A stretch of 64,000 nt of DNA from Desmodus rotundus (GCF_022682495.2 NC_071394.1:31034470-31098469), one strand, 5' to 3'; shown: positions 23,431 to 35,624, counted from the stretch's first letter. The notes: generated from the letters alone by a model not told the origin. Program-made: numbers and translations.

Positions 23431-24308
23431 AAGCAAGAGGAAGAGAAGAAGAGGTGAGGATGGTGGACACTTGAGGAGATTCAGTTCTCTCTGTGAAGTG
23501 GAAGGCGAGCTCCGCCAGCTGGATGTAGCAGAGGAGTGAGGGGGGCACAGAGGTTTAAAGGAGTGGAAAGGATTTGAAATAATCATGTGGAAAACTCAAC
23601 AGAGGAGCGAAGGTGGAATGTCAGGCCTGTTGAGGGGTTGTTGAAAGTTGACCATCTGGACTTTATCTTGCACCACTTTGCCCTGGTGTGTGACTTTCTG
23701 CAACACTGCTTAGCTCCTTAAGCCAGATACGGAGAAGGCACAGAAAGAGGGCCTCCCCTGGATTAGCAGTTTCCCAGATGGTAGAAAATTGGAGATGCGG
23801 GAGACTTTGAAACTGAAGAGGCAGAGGCCACAGGAAGGTTCAAGGGTGCCCAGGCTTCTGGAGGTGGGGCAGGTGTGGCTGGCAGGGTCAGGGGCTAGTG
23901 AGTAAACAGCATCACTGTGTGCCACACACATTTGTCAGGGAGGCTTTATTAAGGTACAATTCCAGTCATGTCTCTCCCTTTGACCTCACCAACCTGACAC
24001 AGGCTGAGCTTGTATTGAAAGCCTTCCCCGGTAAGGCCCAGAGACAGTGCTTGGACGTATCTCCCAAACCTTCTCCATCGTCTTCTGCTCCTTCTGTTCC
24101 TCTTGGTGTACCTACCTGGTGTGAAAGCAAATGGAACAGCAAGTATATCCACAGCCTTCTCACCTTTGTGCCATTGCTTGTATTCTGCTCCCTCTGAAAT
24201 GCCCTCTGCAGGGCACAAATCACTCCTTTACCAGTGTTCTTATGGTACTTAACGCCCATTTCCATTCCTTCCCTTGTCACATTTTGTTGTAATTTTTTGT
24301 TTATTTTT
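23431..24308. other. No gene recognised
   Basis: Purine-rich unassigned sequence (23430-23900), then mixed composition. Minus-strand frames of about 90-118 codons at 23949-24605 overlap each other in different frames, show no domain and run into the LTR-like sequence at 24310. Confidence 0.35.
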
Positions 24309-24309
24309 A

Positions 24310-24760
24310 TAGAGGGTATCTGTATTATTCATCTGCCCAGCATCCCTTCCCCCATGGTCCCTCCCATCCTTTGGTAACGGGTTCCCCCTGAAGTTAGAGA
24401 ATTGCCCTCGCTGTGGATCTTGCTCGTGTGGCTCCTGACTGTGGCTCCAGGACTGCCTGGCTATAATTATGGGCACATGACCCAAATCCAGCCAATCTGT
24501 GTCTCTTCTCGGCATCCCATATATGGAAAGTAAAAAGATCTCTCTTGCTTCAGGACTACTGACTGAGGTGATGTAAGCCAGAAGTCGTCTGTGTCCGGTT
24601 TCCACACCACGACTCTAACCACGACCACATAGGGGAAGCCCGATTGCCATGCGGAAAGAAGAGGAGACTGAAGCAGGAATCCCATTATTTGACCTCTGAG
24701 ATCTACTGATGCCTGATGCCACTTAGTTTCCCGCACCTTGCAACTGTACAAGCCATTTAA
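24310..24760 (+). repeat. LTR-like repeat, possibly ERVL class
   Basis: The block 'gggcacatgacccaaatcca' near 24471, with 'gatgtaagccagaagtcgtc' near 24571 and a T-rich block before 'gttggtcttg' near 24780, has the order of an ancient mammalian LTR family whose name I cannot assign. Non-coding. Confidence 0.4.
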
Positions 24761-24799
24761 ATGACTCTTTTTTGCATGAGTTGGTCTTGTTTACTCGTC

Positions 24800-24930
24800 C
24801 CTGAGAGGGTTCTTGATGAATGCACGTTATCTCCTCTGCTAGACTCTAAGTCCTCAACTGGACGTAGGGACTTTGCATCCCAGCATCGAGCACCATGGGT
24901 GCTCAGTAACGTGAAATAAATGTTGAAATC
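24800..24930 (+). repeat. L2 3' end
   Basis: 'tctgctagactctaagtcct' near 24836, then 'tgctcagtaacgtgaaataa' near 24900: the terminal L2 block. Confidence 0.6.
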
Positions 24931-26189
24931 CTAAGAGTCACTCCAGGTCCAATTTCATTTACTTCTATAAAAATTTTACCGAACCGCCAAACCAATTAGG
25001 ATTCTTCACAGAACCCAAAAGCACTTTCCTGTGACTTCCTGGTGGCACTTTGTAGATTCTGCTTCTCATTTTAGTTGTTTATGCTCTTGGCCATCTCTCC
25101 CTTCCAGATAATAAGTTCGTTGGTTGCAGGGCTTACGTCCATGCAGTACGTGCTCGACAAAAGTTAACTGTTCTAAATTGCATTCCTATGTGCCAGTTGT
25201 GCAGAGGGCAAAATGGGTGAAGGCTGAGTTTTTGGTCTTGAGGTGTTTGCTGCACCAGTTCAACAAATAATGTTGCAAATTGCCTTGGCCTGAATAGAAA
25301 ATGAATAAAGGAGAAAGAAAGTAACATATATCCCTTTTGGAGAAACAAAGCTCTAGACTGAGAGCAAAAGATATTTTTATCAGGAAGTGTCAAAAGAATG
25401 TGGAACAAGCTCAGAATTGTTTTATAAATAGATCAGGAACCAAATATACTGGAAATATAAAACCCCTCACAAGTAATGTCAAAACAACATTTGCCTGAAC
25501 ATAATTTAGCAACTGTAGGAGTCACTAAATCCTCTTTCCATTTTCTTTACAACTAAATAAGGGCGAGTTAATTTGATCCCCTGTGTGTCTAACCCTGGTA
25601 AACACAAAGACTATAAAATGCCGGGCTTCTCCAGGGAACGCTCAATGCAGCTACTTCCGCTCTATGTTAAACATGGTGGAAGAACTTTGTTCAGTGCTGA
25701 GCCCCCCCCAGCCACCCACACAGAAACTTGCCACGTGCAGATATTCTGGGAATGTCTGTTGAATGAATGGTGAACGACTCAAAGCAAATCTCCCTGAAGG
25801 TGAGATCACATCCGGCTCCTTCACATTATTTCCTCTTCAGCCCCCTTCGCAAGTTTGAGTCCAGCCCTGGACAGCCAAATCGAAGCAAACGTTTATGCAA
25901 GAATCCAGGAATCTTAGTTTAATCTCTAGCAGTCCTGGGGGCATTAGGCAAAAGCGTCCAGGGAAAGATGCCCAAATTGATTATGTCATCTCAGCAGTAA
26001 TTGCCTTGCTCAGTGTCCTCAGTCACCTGAAAGTTTTCCCATTGCAGTTCAGACAGGGAGAGACCAGAGGGCTGGCTGCTCAGTCCGATGTCATCACAAA
26101 GCGGCATTACCAAGGTGAGGCTCCAAAAGGCTTAGAACTTCAACTTTAATGGATCAGAAACTTGATTAGACCCACTCTCTCCAGATAGG
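24931..26189. other. No gene recognised
   Basis: Mostly unassigned. A second weak L2 tail may lie at 25090-25165 ('gcagtacgtgctcgacaaaa'). No exon or RNA gene is supported. Confidence 0.4.
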
Positions 26190-26715
26190 TATGTTGCATC
26201 AGGGTTTTCCAGAGAGAGAGAACCAATAGGACATGCAGAGAAAGGCAAGAGGGCATTTATTCTGGGAAGTGGCTCAGGAGGTTATGGAAGCTGAGAAGTC
26301 CCACTGTCTGCAAGATGGAGAACCAGGAAAGCTGTTGCTGTCATTCTGAGTGCAAAAGCCTGAGAATGGGGGAGGGGAAGTGATGCTTAAGTCTCCATCT
26401 GAGTCAGAAAGCACAAGAACAAGAGAATCCTCAATATCTGAGGTCAGGAAAAGATAAATGTTGAAGGAGCAAATTCACTCCTCCTCTGCCTTTTTATTCT
26501 AGTCAGGCCCTCAGCTGATTGCATGATGCCCACCGCATGGATGAAGGCATCCTTTCTTTACTCTGCCTACTGATTCCAGTGCTAATCTCTTCCAGAGACA
26601 CTTTCAGACACACCCAGAACTATGTTTTGCTTTGTTTTTTCAACCAGCTATGTGGGTATCCTTTATCCCAGGCAAGTTGCTACATAAAACCAACCATCAC
26701 AGTAGGGGTGATCAG
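26190..26715 (-). repeat. MaLR-type LTR, antisense
   Basis: Begins 'cagggttttccagagagaga' and 'aaccaataggacatgcagag', then 'ttatggaagctgagaagtcc' near 26283, 'tcaggccctcagctgattgc' near 26504, 'cagacacacccagaactatg' near 26605, and ends 'ataaaaccaaccatcacag'. This is the antisense order of an MLT1-like LTR. Complete at about 525 bp. Confidence 0.75.
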
Positions 26716-26719
26716 GCTC

Positions 26720-27235
26720 TGGGAGACTGCACTGCACTCCCCTTAAAAACACTTCCCAAGGGGTCAGAGATTCAGCCAACCTGAAAGTCAGTCCTTTTAT
26801 GCTAGTGAAATAAATACAGAAACTTTATGCACAGCAAGGTAAGGAGGTATTTTTTGTGTGCTTATAAGAAGAGGGGATTAGTATGTTATACTTTTGCATA
26901 GTTTATTTTACAATAAGTATTATTTTTATATTAAAATATGCATTTTTAAATTATTGCATCAAAGCATGCATCTGTGTGATCAGCCTTTGGTTCCGTGAAG
27001 GTACAGACCACGTTTTGTATTGCCCGGCCACTGCGCCTCCAGCATGCAGTACAGCGTCTGCGCTATTGTAGGTGCTGAACAAACACCCAGGGAAGCTTGT
27101 TTTGTCAATCTATCCTAAATTAAAAAGTGGTCACCTTCATGTTAGTCAGGAAAAGGCCAACGGATGACGTGCAGACTCACAGAACTTCAGACACTGTATG
27201 GTCCATAATTTCCCAACTTACAGATAGTGGCTATT
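26720..27235. other. No gene recognised; weak L2 tail
   Basis: Unassigned AT-rich sequence to about 26990, then 'cagtacagcgtctgcgctat' with 'ggtgctgaacaaacacc' (27048-27088), which resembles an L2 terminus. Confidence 0.4.
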
Positions 27236-27239
27236 AGAG

Positions 27240-27435
27240 CTTTGTGAAATCAATGTAGTGAGTCACGACTGGCTCTTTAAAAAGTAGAATTCAGGGGGAA
27301 AAAAAAACCCAGTGTACATTTAATAAGGATATTGTTTCATGAAATTTTGTTTCCGTTTTGCATACACTGGGGTGATGTAAAATGTATTTCTTAACTCTAG
27401 GTTGTGGTTAAAAAAAAAAAAAATTGAGAGCCACT
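27240..27435. repeat. hAT-Charlie-like MER remnant
   Basis: Ends 'ttgagagccactaa', resembling the GAGAACCACTG terminus of hAT-Charlie MITEs, and begins near 'cacgactggctctttaaaaa'. An A-run of 15 bp lies at 27410-27424. Family assignment is uncertain. Confidence 0.4.
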
Positions 27436-27444
27436 AATCTTGTC

Positions 27445-27860
27445 TAACACACACAAACCCCGGCTCTCCAGCCAGAAAACAAACTGCTTTCGGTTCCCCA
27501 GAACACCTTGCCATTTTCTGCTGTAGAGGACTTGGCACTTCCTGTTCCCTTTACCTAAAATGTACTTGCCCTCCTTGTCTACCGGGGGGGGGGTGGGAGA
27601 CTAGCTTCCACTTCAAGATGCTGCTTGAGTACCTTACCCACAAGCCCTCTGTGACCCTTCTGAGCAAAGCCAGCCTCCCTCCTGCTTGCTTCCACCTTCC
27701 CTTCCGCCAGATTCACCGCAGTGCTGTGCACTGGGCCCTGGGCACTTCCACAGGTGGCTGCCTCTTCTACTGGTGTGGCTCCTGAGAGCAAGGACTTTGT
27801 GGTCCTCCATCTTGGCGTTGCCAGGCCTCACTTGATGCCTGGAGCACTCAGTGTGTGACT
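27445..27860 (+). repeat. L2 fragment
   Basis: LINE2 order: 'tctgctgtagaggacttggc', 'acttcctgttccctttacc' near 27536, 'ccctctgtgacccttctgag' near 27645, 'gagagcaaggactttgtggt' near 27784 and 'gatgcctggagcactcag'. A G10 run at 27584-27593 interrupts it. The frames here are L2 artefacts. Confidence 0.7.
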
Positions 27861-29316
27861 TTTAAATAATTACAAAGGAAAGCCTTTATGATGAAGAAGG
27901 CAGCTCTTTCTGTGATGAAGTAGAACAGCATCCAAATCTGAGCATTCAAATTTTTCAGCAGTAAGTGAAAAAAGGCAAGGTGCAGTGCCTTCTGCATCAC
28001 ACGCTGCCATCGTGTGCACGTGTGTGTGTATTTGGCCACAGGGAGTAGCTTTGGAAGAATTCAAAGGAGACTGTTAACTACGGTTGTTACTTGGGACATG
28101 CATAGAAGGGAGACTAATATTTCACTATCTGCCTCTTGTTTTTTGTGCTATGTGCATGGGCCACCTATCACTAAAATTAATTAGTAAATATTTCTCCAAA
28201 ATATTTTATAGGCAATGAATGTAAGAAAGACGAGATTTATGGCTTACAAATATCCCATCATGTGTCACTAGAAAGACATAGATAGTTGTTTTCTATGGAC
28301 TGATTTTTTTTTAAAGAGCCTTTATTGTCTATGAAACTTAAAGGTAAACATAGACTTTTTCTGATTTATAGCAAAAAGGAGAAGTGGCCTCTTCCTCTAA
28401 CCAGGAGAGTAGCCTGGGTGTAAGGAGATGGGGGTGGATGGAGCTGCAGTTTCTAAGAAATAAGCAAACCTCCAGTCTTTATGGAAAACCACAGATCATT
28501 AGGAAGGCCTGACTAATGAACACTTGGCAGTTGTCAAAGAAAGCAATTGTAACAAAGGATAAGCTAATTTTGTAACCGTTTGGAGAACAAGGCTCTTCCT
28601 CTGACAGTCCTCTGGCTGGGCTCTCCAAATACTTCACTTCGTTAAAACATTCTTTTATATAAGCCTAATTGTCGGAATTAAAAGCGCTGCTTATTACAGA
28701 CCTGGGTTTCTATAGCAATGGTAAAATAAAAGCCAAAGTGTCTGAAGCGCTGAGTAAAATAATATACACTAATAATAGGTAGCCCTGTGAATCCTTTAAT
28801 AAAACAACTCATTGGGAGTCAGCTACTCTACATGTTGTAACAAGAATGGATGAGGAGCTCTGCAAACTTAAAAAAAAACAGCAAAATGTCTCCTATTAAA
28901 GTCACTGAAATGATTCTAAGTCAAAAAATATTCGTGGCTACTTAGGGATATCATCAGGATGTTCTAGGTATATCTGTCAGTAGAAGAAAGGATCATTTTC
29001 TCTTTTACAGTATATGCTCAAAATCTGTCTCTTTAATTCTCTCTCTCTTTCTCTCTCTCAAGTGCCTACCGAAATGCTGGCGGGTGACCTTGGCCCTGGG
29101 CCAGGACCTGCCCTGTGGCTGCCTCTGACAGCACAGAGGGGCTCGCTCCCTTTGGCTGCATCTGCCGTGTTGCTCTCGTTGGAATGGAGGATGAACTCCA
29201 AACCAGCAGCCAGACCTAAGATGGGCCCTTTCTGATTCATGTATTCAAAAACAAGTTCTTTTCTGAAATAAGTTCTTTTTTTGACGTATTGTAAAGCAAA
29301 TGGCATAATCCTTTGT
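27861..29316. other. No gene recognised
   Basis: About 1.45 kb with few recognisable repeats. A TCTCTC tract lies at about 29039-29060. The stretch 28500-28960 has repeat-free, AT-rich composition of the kind seen in conserved non-coding DNA, but this cannot be judged without alignment. Confidence 0.35.
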
Positions 29317-29488
29317 ATTAGTTTGCTAAGGCTGCTGTAACAAAGTATCACACAGACTTGGTGGCTTAAATACCAGAAACTTATTTTCTCACAGTTCTGG
29401 AGGCCAAAAGTCAAAGATAACGGCGTTGGCAGGGTTGGTTTTGTTACTGGTGGAACACCTTCTGTTACCAGTGAAAGTGGGCCTCTTG
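29317..29488 (-). repeat. MLT1-type LTR, antisense, left half
   Basis: 'gtattagtttgctaaggctg' at 29318, 'ttattttctcacagttctgg' near 29381, then 'gttggcagggttggttttg' near 29425: the antisense 3' part of an MLT1 LTR. It stops at 29488 and resumes at 30892. Confidence 0.85.
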
Positions 29489-30891
29489 TGGTATTTAAAG
29501 GAAAAGAATTTCCTGAGACCCACGTGGGAGGATGTGACTGTGTGGTACGTTTATTGATGATGTAAAATTAAGGGGGTTCCCCTCCTGGCTTCCCAATGTC
29601 CAATCTCCATTCTTCTCGCCCTGGAAAAAGTTCAACCTTTTCTTTAGTACAGCCAGGATGAAAGCCACTGCCCAGAGTTTATGCTCCATATTAAAGTCCA
29701 GGCCAGCCCAGCATCTGGCTGGCTTAGCGTGTGTTTCCAGCAGCAGTCCATTTCAGGCTCCCTCCGAGCCTGTGCGGGGAGTTGCACGACCATGGGCCGT
29801 GTGGCTGTTGGGACTACATGGCCATTGAGAGAGAACACACAAGTGCAAGTGCGGGTCACCCAGGCAAGAGAGAGCTTAGAGCTCTTGCAGCCACATCATC
29901 TGCTGCGGGCCAGGAGCTGCCAGGCCCACGTCGTAGCATGCTCCCCGGTGACAGAGCCCATGAACAAACCGGTGAACGCATCACCAGTGGGCAAAAGAGG
30001 GTGAGCTTCTTTCTTCCTCTGGGGTTATATTAGCCTGGGTGTGGGACGGACCAGGTGCTTTCTCAAAATGACCAATCAACTTCCCACATTGTCACTTGCT
30101 CCCAACCAATCCCTTCTTTCCCCAGGCTAGACTGACAGGCCTCTCTGATCCAGCCCGTCCCCCAGGTGCCTGCATTCCCCTGCTCCCACCTGGTCACCTG
30201 GTACTAGAGGGGAGAGGGGGGGTGTAAATCCTCTTGGCAGAGAAATGCTGGAATCCCCAGAGGTGTGAAGCTGTAGCTTCCTGGCTAGCAAGCAGGCTTC
30301 TGCTTCCCAGTTTATTAAACTCAACGTCTAGTTCCCTTTGCTCCCCTTTTCTAGCTAAATACCAGCAGTAACAGTTTCTTCTGAAGCCTCTCTCTTTGGC
30401 TGTTGATAGCCATTGTGGAGGAGGAAGAAACTTTCCTCTACCTTCACATTTCTTTCTGCTGGTCTAATAATCAAATAGACCTGCAACAGACTAATAAGCG
30501 AAAATAGCCAAATTAAATCACATACATATGTGTGAAAACCTTGCCTACAGGAGAGACCCCCACATGCACGAGAGGTCTGGAGACAAAGGGAAAATGGGCA
30601 CACAGATGCTCTGACTAGGGACTGAGGTAGTGCATGCATCACAGGGCCTCCCAAGGTCATTGCAGAGAGAGCACAAGTTCAGTAATTAGTAATTTTCCCT
30701 GCCCTAAAACTGTTATACCTTGTAATCTCTTATTAAGGGTGAGGCCCCTAGTTCAAGTTCTAGGTAGGTAAGGGAGGGGCAGAAGTTCCTCTTGAGCCTG
30801 CAACTAAAGTTACCTTTTTTTTTTTCCACTGGATTTTCTCAGTTCTAAAGTTACTTTTAACTCAGAAAAATCCGCATACCACAGAGGTACA
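29489..30891 (-). mobile_element. Long LTR-like insertion (1,403 bp) splitting an MLT1
   Basis: Flanked by a perfect 5-bp duplication TCTTG (29484-29488 and 30892-30896) with TG...CA ends, and sitting between two halves of one MLT1. On its own (minus) strand it has AATAAA near its 3' end (complement of about 29550-29555), a TAATATAA promoter-like motif near 30030 and a second AATAAA near 30313. The portion 30020-30215 matches the U3 of the LTR at 16450-17239. A 5-bp duplication fits ERVL or some class II elements better than class I, which conflicts with the relationship to the 16450 copy. It could be one very long LTR, or an LTR (29489 to about 30382) inside another. No intact viral gene is present. 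Confidence 0.6.
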
Positions 30892-31045
30892 TCTTGGGGT
30901 GACCTGTTCTGAACCCCCACATCATTTTCTCCCTGAGTCTTCACATTATCCCACTCTTATTATAAAGCCACAAATCTCGTTGGCCTAGAACCCACCCTAA
31001 TGACCTCATTTTAACTTAATTACCTCTTTAAAGACCCTGTCTCCT
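30892..31045 (-). repeat. MLT1-type LTR, antisense, right half
   Basis: Resumes the MLT1 split at 29488: 'ctagaacccaccctaatgac' near 30984, 'ctcattttaacttaattacc' near 31005 and 'tctttaaagaccctgtctcc' near 31025. Confidence 0.8.
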
Positions 31046-31129
31046 ACCTGTAAATTGGAAGGATGGGGCACAACTCAGCTCTTTTACAATACCGCTTTGT
31101 TGTCCTTCCCATCACGGGGAGCCCCACCC

Positions 31130-31377
31130 ACTGTAACTGGTGTCTTCAGGCGAAGATGGGGTTAGGATACAGACAGACAAGGAGGCAGACCACCCCTGAA
31201 GGTGACTGTCTACAAGCCAATGAGAGGGAAAGGGCCTAAGAAGAAACCAATCTTGCCAACACCCTACCCTGATCTTGGACTTAACCACCTCCAGAATTGT
31301 GAGAAAAATCTTTCTGTTAAACCACTCGTCTGTGGTATTTTGTTATGGCTGCCCACGCAGACTAAGACACTAGGGAG
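31130..31377 (+). repeat. MLT1-type LTR, sense, 3' part
   Basis: 'agaagaaaccaatcttgcca' near 31239, 'gatcttggacttaaccacct' near 31271, 'ccagaattgtgagaaaaatc' near 31291, then 'gtggtattttgttatggctg' near 31333 and 'cagactaagacact'. It lies in inverted orientation to the MLT1 halves immediately to its left. Confidence 0.8.
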
Positions 31378-32554
31378 AGGGGAGAGATTGTTGCAGCTAC
31401 TTTTTTCCACAACCTGCCACACCCCCAAGACCTTAAGCCCCTTGCGGTTTGGGGTTCTGTTGTTCTTGTGCATCATGAGCACTCAAAAAATATTGCCTGG
31501 TATTAGTCCTGTTTTTCAAGGCAAGAGAAGAAAGAGAAGCCAGAGATGATGGTGAAGGTCAGAGAAATGACAAGAGAACCAGACGAATGTTTACGTCATG
31601 GCATCACCCTCAGCGTTGGCAGCGAAATTGGACTTTGGTTCTTGAGTTCGGCAAAGAAATATTTCAGAGCCAAGAACCCAATTATAAGAGAAAGCTTATT
31701 TAGAAAATTACAGAGGTAGTAGAACGAACCAGCTGGGCTGCAAAGGGTCAGGAAACATGTTACAGGAGCAAAAGAAGGGCCTTCGGGGCTTAGGAGAGGG
31801 AAAGGCAAAGGTGAGGGGGAGGGGAAGGTTCCCGTGTGCTCCCAGAAGGGAGCGCCCACGCTGGGTCCTTTGTCTTACCAATTTGAAAGGCTGGGAGTTT
31901 AGGGGAGGACTTGGGGAGGATCTCAATAGTATAGTCATCAGCTTTCTGCTGATGTACCAAAAAGAGATTTATTCCTCTGATTTCATCAGTCCCTGGGTTT
32001 GTGTGTGACAGATGGCACTCACTGAATTTTTGTTATCTATCTCCCTGAGTAGGGTGATTTAAGCTATTTACTCTCTGGTTGGGGAGGACAAGTTTAACAT
32101 TTGTTCTAAAGTGTCCTTGGTTAGGAAAGATAGGACTTGGATTTACTAGATGGCTGTAAACTGCTTGGCCGTTGAACTATCTGTTTCAGTTTCCCTCTTC
32201 CACTTGCACTGCCTCACTAGCCTGTCTCAATGGAAGCCAAGGGCAGAGAGAATCGTGGGAAAGAGGTCTTTGAAGATCTCCAGTCTCAAGGAGGTTGGGG
32301 ACTGAGAAGGGGATTTGACAGCCCAACAGTTCACCTTGTGGGAAGGGCTGGGATTAGTTGCAGGGAAGAAACCAGTGCTGGTCAAGACCTTGACATTCTT
32401 ACCATATATTTCTACTGCCTGAAATATTTTACCTTAAGAATGTATCCATATGTAAAAGTTTTGTTAACAGTAATGTTTAAAGGAAGTCAAAATCCTCTCT
32501 GGGCCCTCCACCCCTATCTTTTGGAAGTACCTGCTTTTAGGGGGTGGGGGGCTA
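31378..32554. other. No gene recognised; possible unassigned LTR
   Basis: Sequence from about 31590 to 32230 has the look of an old LTR (for example 'aaagaaatatttcagagcc'), but I cannot assign it. The 136-codon plus-strand frame at 32230-32640 runs into an L1 remnant and has no recognisable domain. Confidence 0.3.
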
Positions 32555-33125
32555 GGGCCCATTCTCATACATTGCTGGGAGTACAAAATGGCACAACCCC
32601 ATCAGAGGGCAATTTGGGGGGGAAAAACTATCAAAATTAAAAACACGGTAAATTATACCTCAATCAAGTTGTTTAAAAAATGTTACAAATGCATAACCCC
32701 TTTTAGATACACTCACACATGCAAAAATGACCCTATATACAAGGATATTTACGGCAACTGTAATTGTTAGAGAAAAAATCTGGAAATAATCCAAGTATCT
32801 CATAATAAGGGGTGGTTAAATAAACTGTGCTACCGCCACACAATGGGATCTTGTGCTGCTGTTAAAAGAAAGAATGAGGAAGCTGTCCTTGGACTGATAG
32901 GGAAAGATTTCCAAGACAGATTAAGTGAAAAAAAAAAAGTTCCAGAGCGGTTGTATGCCCTGTTTATATAAACAAGGAGGCAATAGAATACACTTATACA
33001 CGTAAGTATAATGTCTGTACAATATATTTTTAATTTGCTTATATTTGTATAAAGAAACTTTGGAGGGATAAGCAGCAAATATAATTGGTTATCTGGAGAG
33101 AATGGTGTAGATAGGGTGTGATTAT
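32555..33125 (+). repeat. L1 3' end (old L1M)
   Basis: ORF2-end and 3' UTR order: 'cattctcatacattgctggg' near 32560, 'aggggtggttaaataaactg' near 32808, 'cacacaatgggatcttgtgc' near 32836, 'gaatgaggaagctgtccttg' near 32872 and 'tttgcttatatttgtataaa' near 33035. Diverged and non-coding. Confidence 0.85.
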
Positions 33126-33134
33126 TTTTTCATT

Positions 33135-33335
33135 TATATAGAGCGCCATTAAATTCTGCAGCAGATCCGAGGCAAGTATTCTTTTCCCCATTTTACATAT
33201 GAAGACTAGAAAGACTAAGTCACTTAGTTGCCCAGTTTACCAACTTCCACAGCTGGTAAATAGGGAGCCTGACCCGGGCTAGCTCTGCCTAACTCCAGCG
33301 TTTACGCCGTAACTTCACTTACACTGTCCTCTGAA
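33135..33335 (+). repeat. MIR SINE
   Basis: 'ttccccattttacatatgaa' near 33184, 'cagctggtaaatagggagcc' near 33250 and 'ctaactccagcgtttacgcc' near 33289, in MIR order. Confidence 0.8.
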
Positions 33336-33339
33336 TAAA

Positions 33340-34835
33340 CGTGGGCCCTGGTCTTCACATTCATGACCTGAAATAAATAATGTCAAAGACAGAATCATCA
33401 AAACTCATAGCCAAATATATTTTTAATGAGTTTATACAAATACAGGGGGCTAGAGACTGGGAGATATTTTTTATTGTTTGGGCTGGTTTTACTGGCAGTT
33501 TGTGTTTGTTTATTTGTTCCTTTGTTGACTTCCTGGAGTTTTTAGATGTCTGTTTTGGAAGAAATATGTGGAGGAGGGGATGGAAAGATGATCTACTTCA
33601 TATGGTACATACAGTTCCCTTAGGCAAGTAATTTTTTTAGTCGGGATTTTGAAGTTTAGAGTTTTTGCTGTTTAGCTCCAAGTCATGTTGTCCAAGAAAG
33701 TGACTAGAGATACAGGAAGGGAAGTAAAAGGTGAACCAAAGTCCCTTCCTGGACAAGGCTTCTGCTCTTACTGCTGCCAAGTCCCCCAGATGGGAAGGAC
33801 CTACTGTCTGAGCATAGGCAGAAAAGTCTGGAGGCCATCCATCTGCAAGAAGGCTTTGACACCCAGTCAACTTCCTGATCTCTTCTTAACTGATTGTGTT
33901 TTTCCCTGTCATGTGGAAATCTCTTTTAAGCCAGACTGATTTTCTAAATGGAAATATCCAGGCTTTGGACGAAGCAGCTCTTGCTGTGAGCAGTACAGAC
34001 CCTAAGGTCCATCAGTCACATATGCATGGTCGTTACTTATGTGTCCCTCAGAGAGGTTCCAATGAGAGCTCAGTGGACGGCAAAGATTTTTACTAAAAAG
34101 TTGCGTGAGAGAGGGGAGTCTCAAGAACCCACAGTAGAAAGTAGAGAGTCCTCTCCTTGGATTATTCCCAGCCCTCATTTCAGCAGCAGTGGCACTGGTT
34201 CTCCATGATGCCAGCTTGGGCCAAACTCTCAAGTCCTTTCCCAGATGGAAAAATAGGGGGTAGTTGCTTCTTCCTGAGGTTGGTGACTCCTGTCCCCATC
34301 ACAGAGACTTACAGTGCCAGGACCACACAAAATTATTGTCCTCATTTCAAACTACCTTATGAATGCTTTGCCTCTGTGTTGCAGCAAAGCTGACCTCCCA
34401 GCTTGTCCCACAGGCCCGCAGTGCTCCCAGCAGGACCAGATCAGGCCCTATGATGCTTCTGCTCTCTAAACCAAGCCTATCCTTGGCCCACCACAACTTA
34501 CAGACATGAAGCGCATCTTAGCTGTGACACTGATAAAGTCGTGATAGAGCCAAACCTTCCCTCTTTGCACATTTTTTAAAATTGATTTTATTTTTTTCAT
34601 TACCGTTTAGTGCCCTCTCTCTTTGCACTCTTAAGGAGGATAAAGAACCGTTGTGATTTGCAACACTGAAAGAGAATGAGCACTCTCTTGGTGGTGGAAT
34701 AAGTATAACACCAAAATCCCCCACTCACTATTAGCATAAAAGCAAGACCTGACCGTGTTGGCTGGTAAAATGGTTAATTGGCTGGGCGAAGGTGTCTCCA
34801 TCATTTTCATCGGTTGGCCCTCAGCTAATTAGTTT
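33340..34835. other. No gene recognised
   Basis: About 1.5 kb without a recognisable repeat. Several overlapping frames of 60-85 codons on both strands (33380-34400) have no domain. No exon is supported. Confidence 0.35.
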
Positions 34836-34837
34836 CA

Positions 34838-34965
34838 CCACTTATCCATTCATTATTCATTCTCACCTATGGAGGCAGACATTGGATTCAGCACTGAGAT
34901 TACAAAAGAGAAAAAGACAGAAACAATCTGTGAGCTCAAGAAGCTGACGACAGTGCAGCTATTTT
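34838..34965 (-). repeat. L2 3' end, antisense
   Basis: 'ttattcattctcacctatgg', 'ggattcagcactgagattac' and 'ctgtgagctcaagaagctga' follow the antisense L2 terminal order. Confidence 0.45.
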
Positions 34966-35204
34966 CCCCTCCCCTCGTCATTCTCATGTACTTTAAAAAT
35001 CTCCGTTATCGGACCTGCACGCACACAGCTCTGCCTCTCTGGCCTATATAAATGCCAGTCTTCACTGGAGAGCTCTCAGTATATCAGCTTTCAACTTAAG
35101 GAAGTAATGAAATCTTAAAAATAATTATCACTATATGGTTTGAAATACTTCTATTACTTGAAAACAACTTTTTTGAAAGTCACAGCATATCTGAGCCGGG
35201 AAGG

Positions 35205-35620
35205 AATTACTTCTTTTTTATTTATTTTTTCAATGACAGTTTTATTGATATATAATTCACTCACAGTACAACTTACCATTTAAAGTGTGGCCGTCAATGG
35301 TTTTTAGTATACTCACAGAGGTGTGAATATAGCCACACCACAAGCAACTTTAGAACATTTTCATCACTCCAGAAAGAAACCCCACCCATACCCGTTAGCT
35401 AACACATCAATCTACTTTGTTCTTATAGATTTAGCTGGTCTGTGCTTTGCACATAAATGGAACCGTGTAACACACAGTCTGTTGTGCCGGGCTTCTTTCA
35501 CTTAGCGCACTCTCTTATGGCCCGTCAGTGCTGTGCAAGCGTCAGCACTTCACCCCTTCTTATGGCTGAATAATATTCTGTCATGTGGCTAGTTCAGATC
35601 TTAATTACCCATTTGTTAGT
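35205..35620 (-). repeat. L1 3' UTR, antisense
   Basis: 'tttattgatatataattcac', 'catttaaagtgtggccgtca' near 35278, 'tttagaacattttcatcact' near 35349, 'gaaaccccacccatacccgt' near 35377, 'cataaatggaaccgtgtaac' near 35450 and 'atggctgaataatattctgt' near 35561. Typical L1MA-type tail. Confidence 0.85.
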
Positions 35621-35624
35621 AGGT

